A stretch of DNA of 51,741 nucleotides, taken from positions 1-51,741 of the forward strand of contig NZ_VWXL01000103.1 of the NCBI RefSeq assembly GCF_009746625.1. The letters run 5' to 3'. Shown here piece by piece: positions 16,523 to 26,164 of the stretch (its first letter is position 1; each line of letters begins with the position of its first letter). The notes below the pieces were generated by a model that ran no database searches, was not told the origin of the DNA, and was given only the letters and a program-made list of their open reading frames with translations. Origin of the DNA: Caproicibacter fermentans. GTDB taxonomy: Bacteria; Bacillota; Clostridia; Oscillospirales; Acutalibacteraceae. A program made the position numbers and the translations under genes.

Positions 16523-16654
16523 CATGGGTTTCGGCGGATCCGGCTTTTAAGAACCGCCCGCGGGCCTGTAAGAAAAAGGCAGCGCTGCCGGTGCGAAAGC
16601 GGGTATACCGCTCCCATGAAAATTTCAAATTTTTTTAAATTTATGTTAATTATC

Positions 16655-16680
16655 TAATATACAGGATTTTGTGACCGATA
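16655..16680 (+). promoter_or_regulatory. Sigma-28 (SigD)-like promoter of the chemoreceptor gene
   Basis: TAAT (16655-16658), a 16-bp spacer and CCGATA (16675-16680) match the flagellar/chemotaxis sigma factor pattern TAAA-N15/16-CCGATAT. It lies about 35 bases before the start codon. No good vegetative promoter competes nearby. Confidence 0.55.
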
Positions 16681-16715
16681 CATATTATATAAATGAAAAA
16701 ATCGAGGGATAAAAA

Positions 16716-18710
16716 TTGCTAAAATTATCACACAAACCAGGATCCACCAAAAAATCAATTAAAAGAACTCTTCTGATTCAACTGATTGGTTTTGCAGCGC
16801 TGATTAGTATTCTTTGCGGCGTAGTAAATTCAATCATTCTTTACCAAACTGCTACGGACAACATGCAAAAAAGAATCAGCGAAAGTGCGACTGCATATAA
16901 CCACTCGGTTCAAAACGCAATCTCGACTTATAAAGCGGAAATTGAGTCGATCGCAGCGGACCCTATCATTACGGATATGAGCAAGACGGATCAGGAACGA
17001 GAAAATCAAAGGAACGCTTTGGCTAAAAAATATGGATTCGATTCGATTGTAGTGACAGACGCCGCGGGAAACACATCAAATGGTGCCCATGTTGCCCAGC
17101 GCGAATATTTCCAGCAGGCGATGGCGGGCAATACATATTTTTCCTCTACTCTTGTCGGGTCGGTAACTAAAAAAACAGAATTGATTATCGCGACAAAGGC
17201 CGACAACGGACAATATAACGGCGTTGTTTACGGAATGCTATTGAGCGATATCTTCAGCAAAATGATCAGCGATGTTTCGATTGGTCAAACCGGTTATGGC
17301 TTTATGGTTGACAAAGACGGAAAAGTGATTGCACACAAAGACCAGTCGGTAGTGACGAAATTTACAAATTATATTGATATGGCAAAGAAAGACGGCGCCT
17401 ATTCCAGCGCCGCCTCCGCAGTCCGGAATATGATACAGGGCAAATCCGGGACGCAGTCCTTTCAATTAGAAGGCAATGACTTAACGCTTAGCTATCAGCC
17501 GATTCCGGATACGGACGGATGGTCGATCGGCGTTGTGGCAAAGACCTCTGAAATGCTGCAGAACTTTTATATTTCCATTTTCATTACATTGATTTTGATG
17601 ATCCTCTTTATTCTCTTGTCGATCTTTATGGCGCTGAGAATCGCAAACCCGCTTGTCACGCCGATCATCAGTCTGGCGCACAGAGTCGAACAGCTTGCGG
17701 ACGGTGATTTGCACTCCGAGGTTCCGCAGGTTGACGCGCAGAACGAAATCGGTGTGTTGTCGACCTCGTTTAGGAGCACGGTTCAGACGTTAAACGATTA
17801 TATTGAAGAAATTTCGCAGGTATTAAATCACCTGGAGCGAGGGGACTGCACCGTAACCGCCGTCCGGGAGTATCAAGGGGATTTCATACAAATCAAAAAT
17901 TCCCTGCAAAACATTGTTTCAAACCAGAATATCATTTTCGGCAAAATCAGGCTGTCTTCCGAACAGGTGGCTAACGGGGCAAGCCAGATATCCGATGCCG
18001 CGCAGTCTTTGGCACAGGGCGCGACTGAGCAGGCGAGCTCCATTGAACAGCTGTCGGCTTCTATTACTGAGGTGAATACAAAAGTGAATCACAACGCCGA
18101 CAACGCCGCGACGGCAAATGAGTTTTCAATGAAAGCATCCGCCGAAATTGAACAGGGCAATCAGCAGATGCAGCATATGGTTGACGCAATGAGTGAAATC
18201 GACGAATCTTCCAGCCAGATACAGCAGATTATTAAGGCGATTGAAGACATCGCGTTTCAAACCAATATCCTCGCGCTGAACGCAGCCGTGGAAGCGGCGC
18301 GCGCGGGCTCTGCGGGGAAGGGCTTTGCGGTTGTAGCGGAAGAAGTCCGCAACCTGGCAAGCAAAAGCGCCGACGCCGCGAAAAACACTTCAAATTTGAT
18401 TGCGGCCTCTTTGACAAGTGTCGGCAAGGGAAAAGAAATAGCGGATAAAACCGCAAAATCGTTTGGCCTTATTACGGAGCTGGTTGAAAAGGTCGGCGAG
18501 CTGGTGAATCATATTTCATCGGAATCCAACGAACAAGCAGCCTCCATTCACCAGATCATGTTGGGCATTGATCAGATTTCCGCGGTTGTTCAAACGAATT
18601 CCGCTTCCAGTGAGGAAAGCGCAGCGACCAGCGAAGAGCTGAGCGGACAGGCACAGGAGCTGAAAAACACACTGGCCGCCATCAAGCTGAAAGATTCTTC
18701 AAACAATTAA
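16716..18710 (+). CDS. Methyl-accepting chemotaxis protein, Cache sensor type
   Basis: A 664-residue chemoreceptor. TM1 spans about residues 22-45. An extracytoplasmic Cache-type ligand domain follows (about 50-280, with [15 protein letters not shown] and [14 protein letters not shown], as in dCache modules). TM2 is at about 287-310, a HAMP region after it, and then a long cytoplasmic coiled coil whose hairpin tip is [22 protein letters not shown]. The tip contacts CheA and CheW. Translation probably starts at TTG 16716, with GAGGG 6 bases before it. There is no C-terminal CheR-tether pentapeptide. The ligand is unknown. No che or flagellar genes are adjacent. Confidence 0.93.
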   Translation: MLKLSHKPGSTKKSIKRTLLIQLIGFAALISILCGVVNSIILYQTATDNMQKRISESATAYNHSVQNAISTYKAEIESIAADPIITDMSKTDQERENQRNALAKKYGFDSIVVTDAAGNTSNGAHVAQREYFQQAMAGNTYFSSTLVGSVTKKTELIIATKADNGQYNGVVYGMLLSDIFSKMISDVSIGQTGYGFMVDKDGKVIAHKDQSVVTKFTNYIDMAKKDGAYSSAASAVRNMIQGKSGTQSFQLEGNDLTLSYQPIPDTDGWSIGVVAKTSEMLQNFYISIFITLILMILFILLSIFMALRIANPLVTPIISLAHRVEQLADGDLHSEVPQVDAQNEIGVLSTSFRSTVQTLNDYIEEISQVLNHLERGDCTVTAVREYQGDFIQIKNSLQNIVSNQNIIFGKIRLSSEQVANGASQISDAAQSLAQGATEQASSIEQLSASITEVNTKVNHNADNAATANEFSMKASAEIEQGNQQMQHMVDAMSEIDESSSQIQQIIKAIEDIAFQTNILALNAAVEAARAGSAGKGFAVVAEEVRNLASKSADAAKNTSNLIAASLTSVGKGKEIADKTAKSFGLITELVEKVGELVNHISSESNEQAASIHQIMLGIDQISAVVQTNSASSEESAATSEELSGQAQELKNTLAAIKLKDSSNN

Positions 18711-18751
18711 AGTCATCAGGGACAAAATTTCTCTGAATCCCTGAAAAACGG

Positions 18752-18794
18752 TAAAAAATGAGGCGGAATGCTGCGAATACAGCATTCCGCCTCA
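18752..18794 (-). terminator. Strong terminator between convergent chemoreceptor and DUF4317 genes
   Basis: A perfect 15-bp inverted repeat (18759-18773 and 18780-18794, 6-base loop). On the minus strand it is followed by six T. On the plus strand only AAATTT follows, so it acts mainly for the DUF4317 gene but may serve both. Confidence 0.85.
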
Positions 18795-18838
18795 AATTTC
18801 ATCACGCCGTCGGACCTGTTTTCTCATGCGCGGATTCT

Positions 18839-19966
18839 TCACGAAATATGTACGGCCACGCCGTTTACCTCGACTCCTTCCTCCGCGCGGATTAAAATAT
18901 ATTTGGCGCCGTCGATGACCCGGGTTTCCACCAGGTCGCCGCGCTCCGGGTTTACGCGGATCGTCACGTCGGGGGTGCGGACCTCCAGCTGCTTCATGTC
19001 GATCAGATTCCGCGGACTGACCTGAGTATCGGAGCCAAACTCTTCGTCGTATTTTTCTTCAAACGCGGTTACGCAGGTCTCGGAAAGTCCGCAGGAAGCA
19101 AGGACTCCTTTTACCGTGCCCTTTGAAACGACCAGCGGTTCTTTCTCTTTGCTTGCCTTGTGCTCCTCGATCATTTCGGATAATTGCTCGTGAACCGCCT
19201 GAACGACTTCCAGACTGCATTCTTCCGCGACGGCCTCGCCCAGGATCGACTGAAAGGTTTCTTTCTGGACGGCGGCCGGCATCGGGATTTCGCTTTTAAA
19301 CACGGTATCAACGAACTCCGCGTGGTTTTCCTCAATATTACGGGAATAATAGAGGGCGCTGTAGATGTTGGCGCTGCGGTCATCGAAAGCCGGGAACAGG
19401 AAGCCCAGCTCCGGGGGAGAAACAACCCAGTCCGCCGTAATATTGCGGAAGGTGTTTTCGGAGACATAATACCCGAGCGCGGGTTTTCGCGGCTTTACCG
19501 GACAGATGCTGCACAGAAAATAGGAATAGACCTCCGAAGAGTTCTCCTGTGCTTCTCCGTCCTTCGCATAGAAAGGAATGTCGTACTGATCCGACGCCAG
19601 AAGAATCAGATAATTTCCTTCCATTCCAAGGGTTTCGATAATACGGCCGTAGAATTCGCGCACGGCGGCGTCATCCTTCAGCGCGGATTCTCTGAGCGCC
19701 ATGAGCAGCTTGTGCTCCTCGCCCTCCAGAACCTGCCGTGTCGCAAACTCAATATCAATTAAATTTTTTCCGACCGTGCCGGACAGCGTTTTTTTCAAAA
19801 TCGCCAGAAGCTCTTCGGACTCCTCCTGAGGCATCAGGCCGAGCGGCTGGCTGAACTCTGAAACAATTTCTCTCTGATCATTGACATAGCAGCCGCGAAT
19901 CCGGGTAATATTGCTTTTGTCCGGACGAAAGCGGCGGCGGATTTCCGCGATTTCTTTTTCGTTCAT
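18839..19966 (-). CDS. DUF4317-family protein
   Basis: A 375-residue soluble acidic protein beginning MNEKEIAEIRRRFRPDKSNITRIRG, the conserved opening of DUF4317, a family nearly restricted to Clostridia. No transmembrane segment or catalytic motif is evident. The C-terminal part (TIRVNPERGDLVETRVIDGAKYILI) looks beta-rich. Function unknown. It forms a single-gene unit with a strong terminator. Confidence 0.88.
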   Translation of the reverse strand: MNEKEIAEIRRRFRPDKSNITRIRGCYVNDQREIVSEFSQPLGLMPQEESEELLAILKKTLSGTVGKNLIDIEFATRQVLEGEEHKLLMALRESALKDDAAVREFYGRIIETLGMEGNYLILLASDQYDIPFYAKDGEAQENSSEVYSYFLCSICPVKPRKPALGYYVSENTFRNITADWVVSPPELGFLFPAFDDRSANIYSALYYSRNIEENHAEFVDTVFKSEIPMPAAVQKETFQSILGEAVAEECSLEVVQAVHEQLSEMIEEHKASKEKEPLVVSKGTVKGVLASCGLSETCVTAFEEKYDEEFGSDTQVSPRNLIDMKQLEVRTPDVTIRVNPERGDLVETRVIDGAKYILIRAEEGVEVNGVAVHIS

Positions 19967-20122
19967 TCAGATCCCCGTTTCCTATCTTTATTATTGTCCT
20001 GAATTTTTATTATAGGATGAAAAAACGATTTTGTCATCCTGCCCTGCCCCTTGCGTCCGTAAAAAGAAAGCGGTATGATAAAACGGAATCAGGAAAAATA
20101 TACCGAAACGGGGGGAACGTCA

Positions 20123-20917
20123 ATGGAAGAGGAGAAAAAGCAGGGGCCGGCCGAGCTGAAAAAGTTTATCATCGCGGTTGCGGCGGCGCTGATCGGGGTG
20201 GTCGCAATCGTGGGAATCGCTTTCAGCGCATTTTTCCGGCTGTCGGACAGTGGCCGGACGAACGGAGCGGCGCAGAATCAGTCCGGCGGCGATACCATTA
20301 CAGTCTCCTATACGCAAAAAGACCGGGTGGTTCCGGATTTGGCGGAAATCAGCTTCGGAGTGGTCACGGACGCGAAAGAAGCCGAGGACTGTCTTACGCA
20401 AAACAGCACGGACATTAATCAAGTGGTGCTGGCAATCAAAAAGACAGGAATCGACGAAAAGAACATTCAAACCAACGGCTATTCGCTGACACCGCGGTAC
20501 AGTTATACGGATGGAAAAGAAGAGCTGGTCGGTTACGAGTGCAGAACCGACATCGCAGTAAGCGGAGTTTCCATTGACAAAGTCGGGACGGTGCTCGACG
20601 GGTCGACTGCGGCGGGGGTCAACAAGATTGATTCTGTTCGGTACAGTTACAGCAAATACGACGACGCTTACAGTACCGCGCTGACGGAAGCGACAAGCAG
20701 ATGCAGAGCTTTGGCCGATAAAATTGCTGCGAAAAACGGAGTCGGCGTCAAAGGCATCAAAGCGATCAATGAGAACAAAGAAGGGTCCGCTTCGCCTGAC
20801 GTTTACAACTCGTCGATGAAACTGACGGCGGACGCGGCGGAATCGTCCACACAGGCGGCGGCGGGGCAGATCGACGTGAACGCGTCGGTTACCATTACCT
20901 ATGAGATCGGAAAATAA
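20123..20917 (+). CDS. SIMPL-domain (DUF541) membrane-anchored protein
   Basis: A 264-residue protein with a short basic N-terminus, one transmembrane helix (about residues 14-36) and an extracytoplasmic SIMPL domain: DTITVSYTQKDRVVPDLAEISFGV, the IKKTGIDEKNIQTNGYSLTPRYSY core, and the VNASVTITYEI end. SIMPL proteins form ring-like oligomers outside the membrane. Their role is poorly defined, and stress tolerance has been suggested for some. The start at 20123 follows GGGGGGAACGTCA. A longer frame from 20075 has no ribosome binding site. Confidence 0.88.
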   Translation: MEEEKKQGPAELKKFIIAVAAALIGVVAIVGIAFSAFFRLSDSGRTNGAAQNQSGGDTITVSYTQKDRVVPDLAEISFGVVTDAKEAEDCLTQNSTDINQVVLAIKKTGIDEKNIQTNGYSLTPRYSYTDGKEELVGYECRTDIAVSGVSIDKVGTVLDGSTAAGVNKIDSVRYSYSKYDDAYSTALTEATSRCRALADKIAAKNGVGVKGIKAINENKEGSASPDVYNSSMKLTADAAESSTQAAAGQIDVNASVTITYEIGK

Positions 20918-20996
20918 AGCGTATGCCAAGCTTGCCCTCATCTTTTAAAACGGTGGGAGCGGCGTTTGCAGAAGGCGATGAAGGAGAGTTTTCGGA

Positions 20997-21944
20997 ATGT
21001 CGGTCAGGGGCTTCATGGAATTCGTGGAAATACGGACAAAGGCCGCAAGCGTGATCCCTTTTTTGCTTGGAACCGTTTATGCCCTTCACCGGTTTCGGAC
21101 TTTTCATCTGAAAAATTTTGTTCTGATGCTGGTTTCTCTTCTCTGCATTGACATGGCGACTACGGCGATCAATAACTATATGGATGAAAAAAGGGCCTGC
21201 AAAAAGCGTGGAGAGACGCATCCCGCGGCTGAAAAATACGGCTTTGGGAAAGCGGCGGCTCTCGCGGTGATTTTCGCTTTGCTGCTCGTGGCCGCGGCCT
21301 TCGGCCTGCTGCTGTTTCTGAACACCGACTTTGTGGTGCTGGCCTTGGGGGCGGTTTCCTTTGCGGTCGGCGTGCTGTATTCGTTCGGTCCCGTTCCCAT
21401 CTCCCGCACGCCTTTCGGCGAGTTTTTTTCCGGCGCGTTTATGGGGGTTCTCATCCCGTTTCTCGCGTTTTATATCCAGACATATCACCTGGGCCTGCTT
21501 CGTTTGGCCTTTCAGGGCGGCGTGTTCCGCATAGCGGTCAATCTTCCGGAGGCCTTTTATGTTGTTCTGGTGTCGCTGCCCGCCGCCGTCGGAATCGCGA
21601 ATATCATGCTTGCAAATAATATCTGCGATATGCGGGAGGACGCTGAAAACGGAAGATACACGCTCCCGACTTATCTTGGCAAAAACAACGCGCTGAAGGT
21701 TTTTGGGGCCCTGTACTACTCGGGCTATCTGGCGCTGGCGGTTCTGTTGGCAACCGGAGTCGTTCCGCCGGTTTGCATCCTTGTGTTCGGCACTTTTGTG
21801 CTTGTGCGAAAACGAATCAGGGCTTTTCGGGAAAAGCAGAGCAAGAAAGAGACCTTTGTGCTGTCGGTTCAAAACTTTGTTCTGATGAACGGCGCTCTTG
21901 TTCTCACACTGGCCGTTTCCGTCGCGGCGGGGGGAGTTTTGTAA
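20997..21944 (+). CDS. UbiA-family prenyltransferase (MenA-like)
   Basis: A 315-residue polytopic membrane enzyme with about nine hydrophobic segments and both Asp-rich loops of the superfamily in variant form: N59-N-Y-M-D63-E (first site, usually N-D-x-x-D) and N207-N-I-C-D211-M-R-E-D215 (second site). Members attach a prenyl chain to an aromatic acceptor. The closest by eye is the 1,4-dihydroxy-2-naphthoate prenyltransferase branch. No other menaquinone genes are nearby, so the acceptor is uncertain. AAGGAGAG lies about 8 bases before the ATG. Confidence 0.85.
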   Translation: MSVRGFMEFVEIRTKAASVIPFLLGTVYALHRFRTFHLKNFVLMLVSLLCIDMATTAINNYMDEKRACKKRGETHPAAEKYGFGKAAALAVIFALLLVAAAFGLLLFLNTDFVVLALGAVSFAVGVLYSFGPVPISRTPFGEFFSGAFMGVLIPFLAFYIQTYHLGLLRLAFQGGVFRIAVNLPEAFYVVLVSLPAAVGIANIMLANNICDMREDAENGRYTLPTYLGKNNALKVFGALYYSGYLALAVLLATGVVPPVCILVFGTFVLVRKRIRAFREKQSKKETFVLSVQNFVLMNGALVLTLAVSVAAGGVL

Positions 21945-22024
21945 AGGCCGCAGGAGAATCTCCGGCGGAGAGAAGTCTTTTGCGGAGCAGTCCTGCTGCG
22001 CGGTGGCGGCAGACCCGGAAATTA

Positions 22025-22082
22025 AAGCGCAAAGACGCCCGTGTGTCTGAGGATCTTTCAGGCATGCGGGCGCTTTGCGCTT
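22025..22082. repeat. Long stem-loop between the UbiA and cupin genes
   Basis: AAGCGCAAAG-A-CGCCCG at 22025-22041 pairs with CGGGCGCTTTGCGCTT at 22067-22082 with one bulged base, and the loop is 25 bases. No plus-strand T-run follows. It may be a weak terminator, an mRNA-processing site or a repeat element. Confidence 0.45.
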
Positions 22083-22173
22083 GGATGAGGGACCCGGATT
22101 CATGTTTCCGAATCCGCACTTTTTCGGGTTGAAAGAATATTATATTGGTATCACTGAGAAAGGAGGGCGCAAG

Positions 22174-22656
22174 ATGGATTGGATGAGAGGATCGTACGGC
22201 AATTCGCTCGGGTTGGCCGGACAGCAGAGCTGCCTGAAGGATTACGGGCCGGAACCTTTTGTCGTTAATATTGAGAAGGCGACTCTTTGTAACAGAAATT
22301 ACCGTACCGCGTTGTGGACAGGCGAAAACCTGCAGGTAACGCTGATGTGCATCTGTGCCGGGGATGATATCGGACTTGAAATTCATCCCGATGTCGATCA
22401 GTTTATACGAATCGAGTGCGGCCGGGGAATTGTCAAAATGGGGAAGGAAAAAAATCAGCTGAATTATGTCAGAAGAGTCTGCGGCGGCGACGCGATTATG
22501 GTACCTGCCGGAATGTGGCACGACGTCATCAATACGGGTGGGTGCCCGCTGAAGCTGTATGCGATCTACGCGCCGCCGGAGCATCCCCGCGGAACGATAC
22601 ACGAAACGAAGGCGGCGGCGTTGGCGGCGGAAAGGCAGAACTATTCTTCAAAATAA
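22174..22656 (+). CDS. Cupin-domain protein
   Basis: A 160-residue single-domain beta-barrel protein. Cupin motif 1 is DDIGLEIHPDVDQFIRIECGRG, with H and Glu-like acidic ligands, and motif 2 is MVPAGMWHDVINTGGCPLKLYAIY, with the second His. These would hold one divalent metal. The GTIHETKAAA tail is seen in a group of small clostridial cupins. Substrate unknown. The ribosome binding site AAAGGAGGG is 8 bases before the ATG at 22174. The frame remains open to 22075 without a second good start. Confidence 0.85.
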   Translation: MDWMRGSYGNSLGLAGQQSCLKDYGPEPFVVNIEKATLCNRNYRTALWTGENLQVTLMCICAGDDIGLEIHPDVDQFIRIECGRGIVKMGKEKNQLNYVRRVCGGDAIMVPAGMWHDVINTGGCPLKLYAIYAPPEHPRGTIHETKAAALAAERQNYSSK

Positions 22657-22661
22657 AGGGA

Positions 22662-22695
22662 AACTGACGTCCGGCTTCTTCGGCGTCAGTTTTTT
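22662..22695 (+). terminator. Intrinsic terminator of the cupin gene
   Basis: AACTGACG (22662-22669) pairs with CGTCAGTT (22684-22691), followed by a run of T, directly after the stop codon. Confidence 0.8.
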
Positions 22696-22795
22696 AAGAT
22701 CCGGCGTTCGGTCTTTACGAAAATGGAAAAAATGGATAAAATGAAATAGACCGTTTTTCTTAAGGAATATGAACAGAAAAGGAAATGGAAAATTA

Positions 22796-23455
22796 ATGAC
22801 GCCTCAAATTGCCTTTCATAAGGTGTTTTACCGCAGCGGTGAAAAAGCAATTCTGAAAGACCTTTCGCTTGAAATATTCCCGGGCGATTATATTTCGGTT
22901 GTCGGGCCGTCGGGAAGCGGAAAAAGCACGTTTCTAAAATTGTGCTGCCACCTGATCAGCCCGACGGAAGGCAGCATCCTGATCAACGGGGCCGATGTGA
23001 TGAAGCTGGACCCGGCGGAGCTGAGAAAAAAGATCGGTTACTGCTTTCAGACGCCGGTCCTCTTCGGCAGGACGGTGGAGGACAACCTGAGCTATCCCTA
23101 TCGGATTCGAAACCGGAAGATGGACGGGGGCCGGGTGAATAAACTGTTTTCGCTCTTTCAAATGGACCCGGATTATTTAAAACATGAAATCGTGAACTTG
23201 TCCGGTGGGGAAAAACAGAGGATCGCGCTGATCCGCTCCCTGTTGTTTCAGCCGGAGGTGCTTCTGCTGGATGAGGCGACTTCGGCGCTGGATCCTGAGA
23301 ATACGCTGATCGTCGAGCGTGTGATCCGGACGCTGAATCAGGACGGCGTCACGGTGCTGTGGATTACCCACAATCCGGAACAGAGCAGAAAATATGCCGG
23401 AAGGCTGCTTGCGATTGAAAACGGCGAAATCAAATCGATGGAGGCGCTGAAATGA
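22796..23455 (+). CDS. fetA: ABC transporter ATPase of a FetAB-type metal exporter
   Basis: Energises a two-component exporter that in Escherichia coli lowers cytoplasmic iron and eases peroxide stress. The protein shows Walker A GPSGSGKST, the Q-loop region YCFQTPVLFGRTVEDNL, the signature LSGGEKQR, Walker B VLLLDEATSALD and the switch His in WITHNPE. YCFQTPVLFGRTV is typical of FetA (YbbL) rather than other importers. The ATG at 22796 has GGA 6 bases upstream. An in-frame ATG at 22769 would add nine residues. It overlaps fetB by 4 bases (ATGA), so translation is coupled. Confidence 0.9.
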   Translation: MTPQIAFHKVFYRSGEKAILKDLSLEIFPGDYISVVGPSGSGKSTFLKLCCHLISPTEGSILINGADVMKLDPAELRKKIGYCFQTPVLFGRTVEDNLSYPYRIRNRKMDGGRVNKLFSLFQMDPDYLKHEIVNLSGGEKQRIALIRSLLFQPEVLLLDEATSALDPENTLIVERVIRTLNQDGVTVLWITHNPEQSRKYAGRLLAIENGEIKSMEALK

Positions 23456-24210
23456 ACGAAGCCAATATCAGTTTTTCCTCCCTGATGATCGCATCGCTGC
23501 TTGTATTCGTCTCGCTGCTTTTTTCCTATTTTCAAAAGCTGAAGCTGGAGAAAGAAATTCTCGTCAGCGTCCTGCGGGCGGTCGTTCAGCTGATTGCCGT
23601 CGGATATGTCCTTCAGTATATCTTCGGGCTCGAAAATCCTCTGTTCACTACGCTGTTTGTGCTTTTGATGACGTTCAACGCTTCCCATAACGCCGCGAAG
23701 CGGGGAAAAGGAATCCGGAACGGCCTTTTGATTTCGTTTGTCTCCATCGGGGCGGGGACGGGGGCCACTCTGGCGGTTCTGGTTGCTTCGGGCGCGATCC
23801 GCTATGTGCCCAATCAGATCATTCCCGTCGGGGGAATGATCATCAGCAACGCCATGGTCGCGCTGGGCCTTTGCTACCGGCAGATCACGGCGGATTTTCA
23901 AAGCCGGAGGGATGAAATTGAAACCAAGCTTTCCCTCGGCGCGGATATTCTGCCCTCCTCCATTGAAATCATCCGTGACTCTATCCGGACGGGGATGGTC
24001 CCGACCATAGATTCCGCCAAAACGTTGGGAATCGTTTCGCTTCCCGGAATGATGACGGGGCTGATTCTGGCGGGCACGTCCCCCGTTCAGGCGGTGCGTT
24101 ACCAGATTATGGTGACCTTTATGCTTCTCTCAACAACCGCGGTCTCTTCTTTTCTGGCCTGTTACCTTTGCTACCGGGGCTTTTTCAACGACAGGAAGCA
24201 GCTTCTGTAG
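23452..24210 (+). CDS. fetB: FetB-type permease of a metal exporter
   Basis: A 252-residue permease with about seven transmembrane segments, partner of the preceding ATPase. The conserved FetB (YbbM, UPF0014) motifs are TFNASHNAAKRGKG, QIIPVGGMIISNAMVALGL and the cytoplasmic coupling loop IRTGMVPTIDSAKTLGIVSLPGMMTGLILAG followed by PVQAVRYQIMV. The likely cargo is Fe2+ or another transition metal, moved outward. The last 26 bases overlap the 3' end of the convergent LysR gene. Confidence 0.92.
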   Translation: MNEANISFSSLMIASLLVFVSLLFSYFQKLKLEKEILVSVLRAVVQLIAVGYVLQYIFGLENPLFTTLFVLLMTFNASHNAAKRGKGIRNGLLISFVSIGAGTGATLAVLVASGAIRYVPNQIIPVGGMIISNAMVALGLCYRQITADFQSRRDEIETKLSLGADILPSSIEIIRDSIRTGMVPTIDSAKTLGIVSLPGMMTGLILAGTSPVQAVRYQIMVTFMLLSTTAVSSFLACYLCYRGFFNDRKQLL

Positions 24211-25105
24211 TCCGGGTTTCAGGGAGTTGGCTGCTCAGGCTGCCGGCGCAGGACTGAACGCTGCGGATCAGATCCGTCAAAATCGGGGACAGCGGCTTTT
24301 TTTCGGGCGTTGCCAGACAGATCGTCCGGGAGCGTTCCGGGTCGAGACCTCGCCGTTCAATTCCTTCGCACGAATAGCAGTTCAGCACAAGCTGCGGCAG
24401 GATGCTGACGCCGCAGCCCTTTCGCACCATGGCAATCGCCGCCTGATCGCTCAGTTTGCCGGGATCCAGAGCATGACCCTTGGCCTGCCGCAGAATCATC
24501 CCGACCGTATGGTGGGTTCCTTCGCTCGGAATGATAAAGGTTTCTCCCGCAAGCAGGGCGGGCGGGATTCTGTCGTACCGGCACAGAGGATGGCTTTTCG
24601 GCAGAATGACAAGAAGAGGGTCGCAGCACAGCCGTTTGGCCCGGATCCCTTTTATCGCCGAATCCGCGGTGAATGCGCAGTCGATCAGGCCGCGTTCGAA
24701 CCAGTCCTGAATCGCTTCGTAATTCATCGCGTCGTTCAGCTGGATCTCGACATCGGGGTATTTTTTACGGAATGAGACCAGAACCTCCGGAAGCCAGCGC
24801 ACCGCGACGCTTGTAATGGCGCCGATCCGGATCAAGCCTTTTTGACGGCTGTCCGGGGGGGTGAGCCGCCGGATTTCTCTGTCGGCTTCCACAATCTGAC
24901 GCGCAAACGGCAGAACTTCTCCGCCCATCGGCGTCAGGGTTACCCCCCGGGGGCTCCGCTCCAGAAGCTGAGCCCCCAGCTCCGCTTCCAGCGAGGCAAG
25001 CATATGACTGGCAGCCGTCTGAGTATAGTTTAACTCTCTGGCGGCGCGGGTGATTCCCCCTGTTTCGGCGGCCAGCATAAAGATGGCGTATTTGTTGATA
25101 TCCAT
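24185..25105 (-). CDS. LysR-family transcriptional regulator
   Basis: A 306-residue regulator. The N-terminal winged helix-turn-helix has the family pattern AAETGGITRAARELNYTQTAASHMLASLEAELGAQLLERSPRGVTLTPMG. A periplasmic-binding-like effector domain follows from about residue 90. It is divergent from a ketopantoate-reductase-family gene, and a dyad lies between them, the usual arrangement for a LysR protein and its target. The ATG at 25105 matches the family start, and GGGATG lies 9-11 bases upstream. ATGs at 25117 and 25129 are possible. Confidence 0.92.
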   Translation of the reverse strand: MDINKYAIFMLAAETGGITRAARELNYTQTAASHMLASLEAELGAQLLERSPRGVTLTPMGGEVLPFARQIVEADREIRRLTPPDSRQKGLIRIGAITSVAVRWLPEVLVSFRKKYPDVEIQLNDAMNYEAIQDWFERGLIDCAFTADSAIKGIRAKRLCCDPLLVILPKSHPLCRYDRIPPALLAGETFIIPSEGTHHTVGMILRQAKGHALDPGKLSDQAAIAMVRKGCGVSILPQLVLNCYSCEGIERRGLDPERSRTICLATPEKKPLSPILTDLIRSVQSCAGSLSSQLPETRTTEAASCR

Positions 25106-25152
25106 GATCAAATTCATCCCGTTTCTCATGAAATATTTTCATGACCCCTATC

Positions 25153-25175
25153 ATTATTTGTCATTTTACAATAAT
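25153..25175. promoter_or_regulatory. Candidate LysR operator in the divergent promoter region
   Basis: ATTATTTGT and ACAATAAT form an imperfect inverted repeat across 25153-25175, containing a T-N11-A type core. It lies about 50 bases from each start codon of the divergent pair. Confidence 0.5.
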
Positions 25176-25228
25176 ATCTACCGGGAGTAAAGTAAAAATA
25201 AAATACTGATCAAATGGGAGAATCAATC

Positions 25229-26149
25229 ATGAAGGTTGCAATCATAGGGGCGGGAGCCATGGGCAGCTTATACGGCGTCTATCTGGCGTCGCGGCACGAG
25301 GTCACCCTGCTCGACAGCTACCGCCCGCAGGTGGACGCGATCAATCAAAACGGACTGACGAAGGTCGAAAAGGACGACGGTGAGACGAACGTCAGGGTAA
25401 AGGCGGTGCCGAGCGGCAGCGGCATCGGTGTGCAGGAGCTGGTAATCGTCTTTGTCAAAAGCATTCACACGAAGGATGCCATGCAGGAAAACAGGGGGCT
25501 GATCGGCCCGGATACCATTGTGATGACGCTGCAGAACGGTGCCGGGAACAACCAGGACATCGCCGCCTTTGTTCCGCGCGAACGCATTGTGGTCGGCACG
25601 AGCAGTCACAACAGTGTGACGGTCGGCCCGGCGAAAATTTTCCATTCCGGCTGCGGCCCAACCAATATCGGGCCGGAAAAGCCGGGCGAGGAAGGCGGCA
25701 GGGCGGTGGAAAAAGCCGCGCAGGCACTGAGGGCCTGCGGACTTGAGGTCAACGTGATGGAAAACATCCAGAAAATTCTCTGGAGCAAGCTGTTCGTCAA
25801 CTGCGGCGTCAATGCGCTTTCCGCTCTGATGCAGTGCAAAATCGGGGAGGTGGCCGGCAATCCGGCGCTTTGGAAAATCTGCACGCGCATTGTTTACGAG
25901 TGTGTTCTGGTGGCGGAAGCGGACGGGACCTATTTTGACCGGAAAGAGGCGCTGGAAAACGTAAAAAAGATCATTCTGGCAGACGCCGACGGGTATGCAA
26001 GCATGTATCAGGACCGGCAGCACCAACGCCGGACGGAAATCGACAAGATCAACGGCGTGGTTGCGGGACTTGCGGCGGAATACGGCCTCGACGCGCCGTA
26101 TAACCGCATGCTGGTGGACTTGATCCACGGGGTCGAACAGAGCTGGTGA
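25229..26149 (+). CDS. 2-dehydropantoate 2-reductase family protein (first paralogue)
   Basis: NAD(P)H-dependent reductase of the ApbA/PanE superfamily, 306 residues. The Rossmann loop is IGAGAMGSLYG (residues 5-15). TLQNGAGN and the catalytic Lys in KILWSKLFVNCGVNALSAL match PanE (K-x3-N pattern), and EIDKINGVVAGLAAEYGLDAPYN is the C-terminal family motif. PanE makes pantoate for coenzyme A, but no panB or panC is near and a second paralogue follows, so another 2-oxo acid may be the substrate. GGGAG precedes the ATG at 25229. It is probably controlled by the divergent LysR protein. Confidence 0.88.
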   Translation: MKVAIIGAGAMGSLYGVYLASRHEVTLLDSYRPQVDAINQNGLTKVEKDDGETNVRVKAVPSGSGIGVQELVIVFVKSIHTKDAMQENRGLIGPDTIVMTLQNGAGNNQDIAAFVPRERIVVGTSSHNSVTVGPAKIFHSGCGPTNIGPEKPGEEGGRAVEKAAQALRACGLEVNVMENIQKILWSKLFVNCGVNALSALMQCKIGEVAGNPALWKICTRIVYECVLVAEADGTYFDRKEALENVKKIILADADGYASMYQDRQHQRRTEIDKINGVVAGLAAEYGLDAPYNRMLVDLIHGVEQSW

Positions 26150-26164
26150 CGGCTGCAAACCGGG

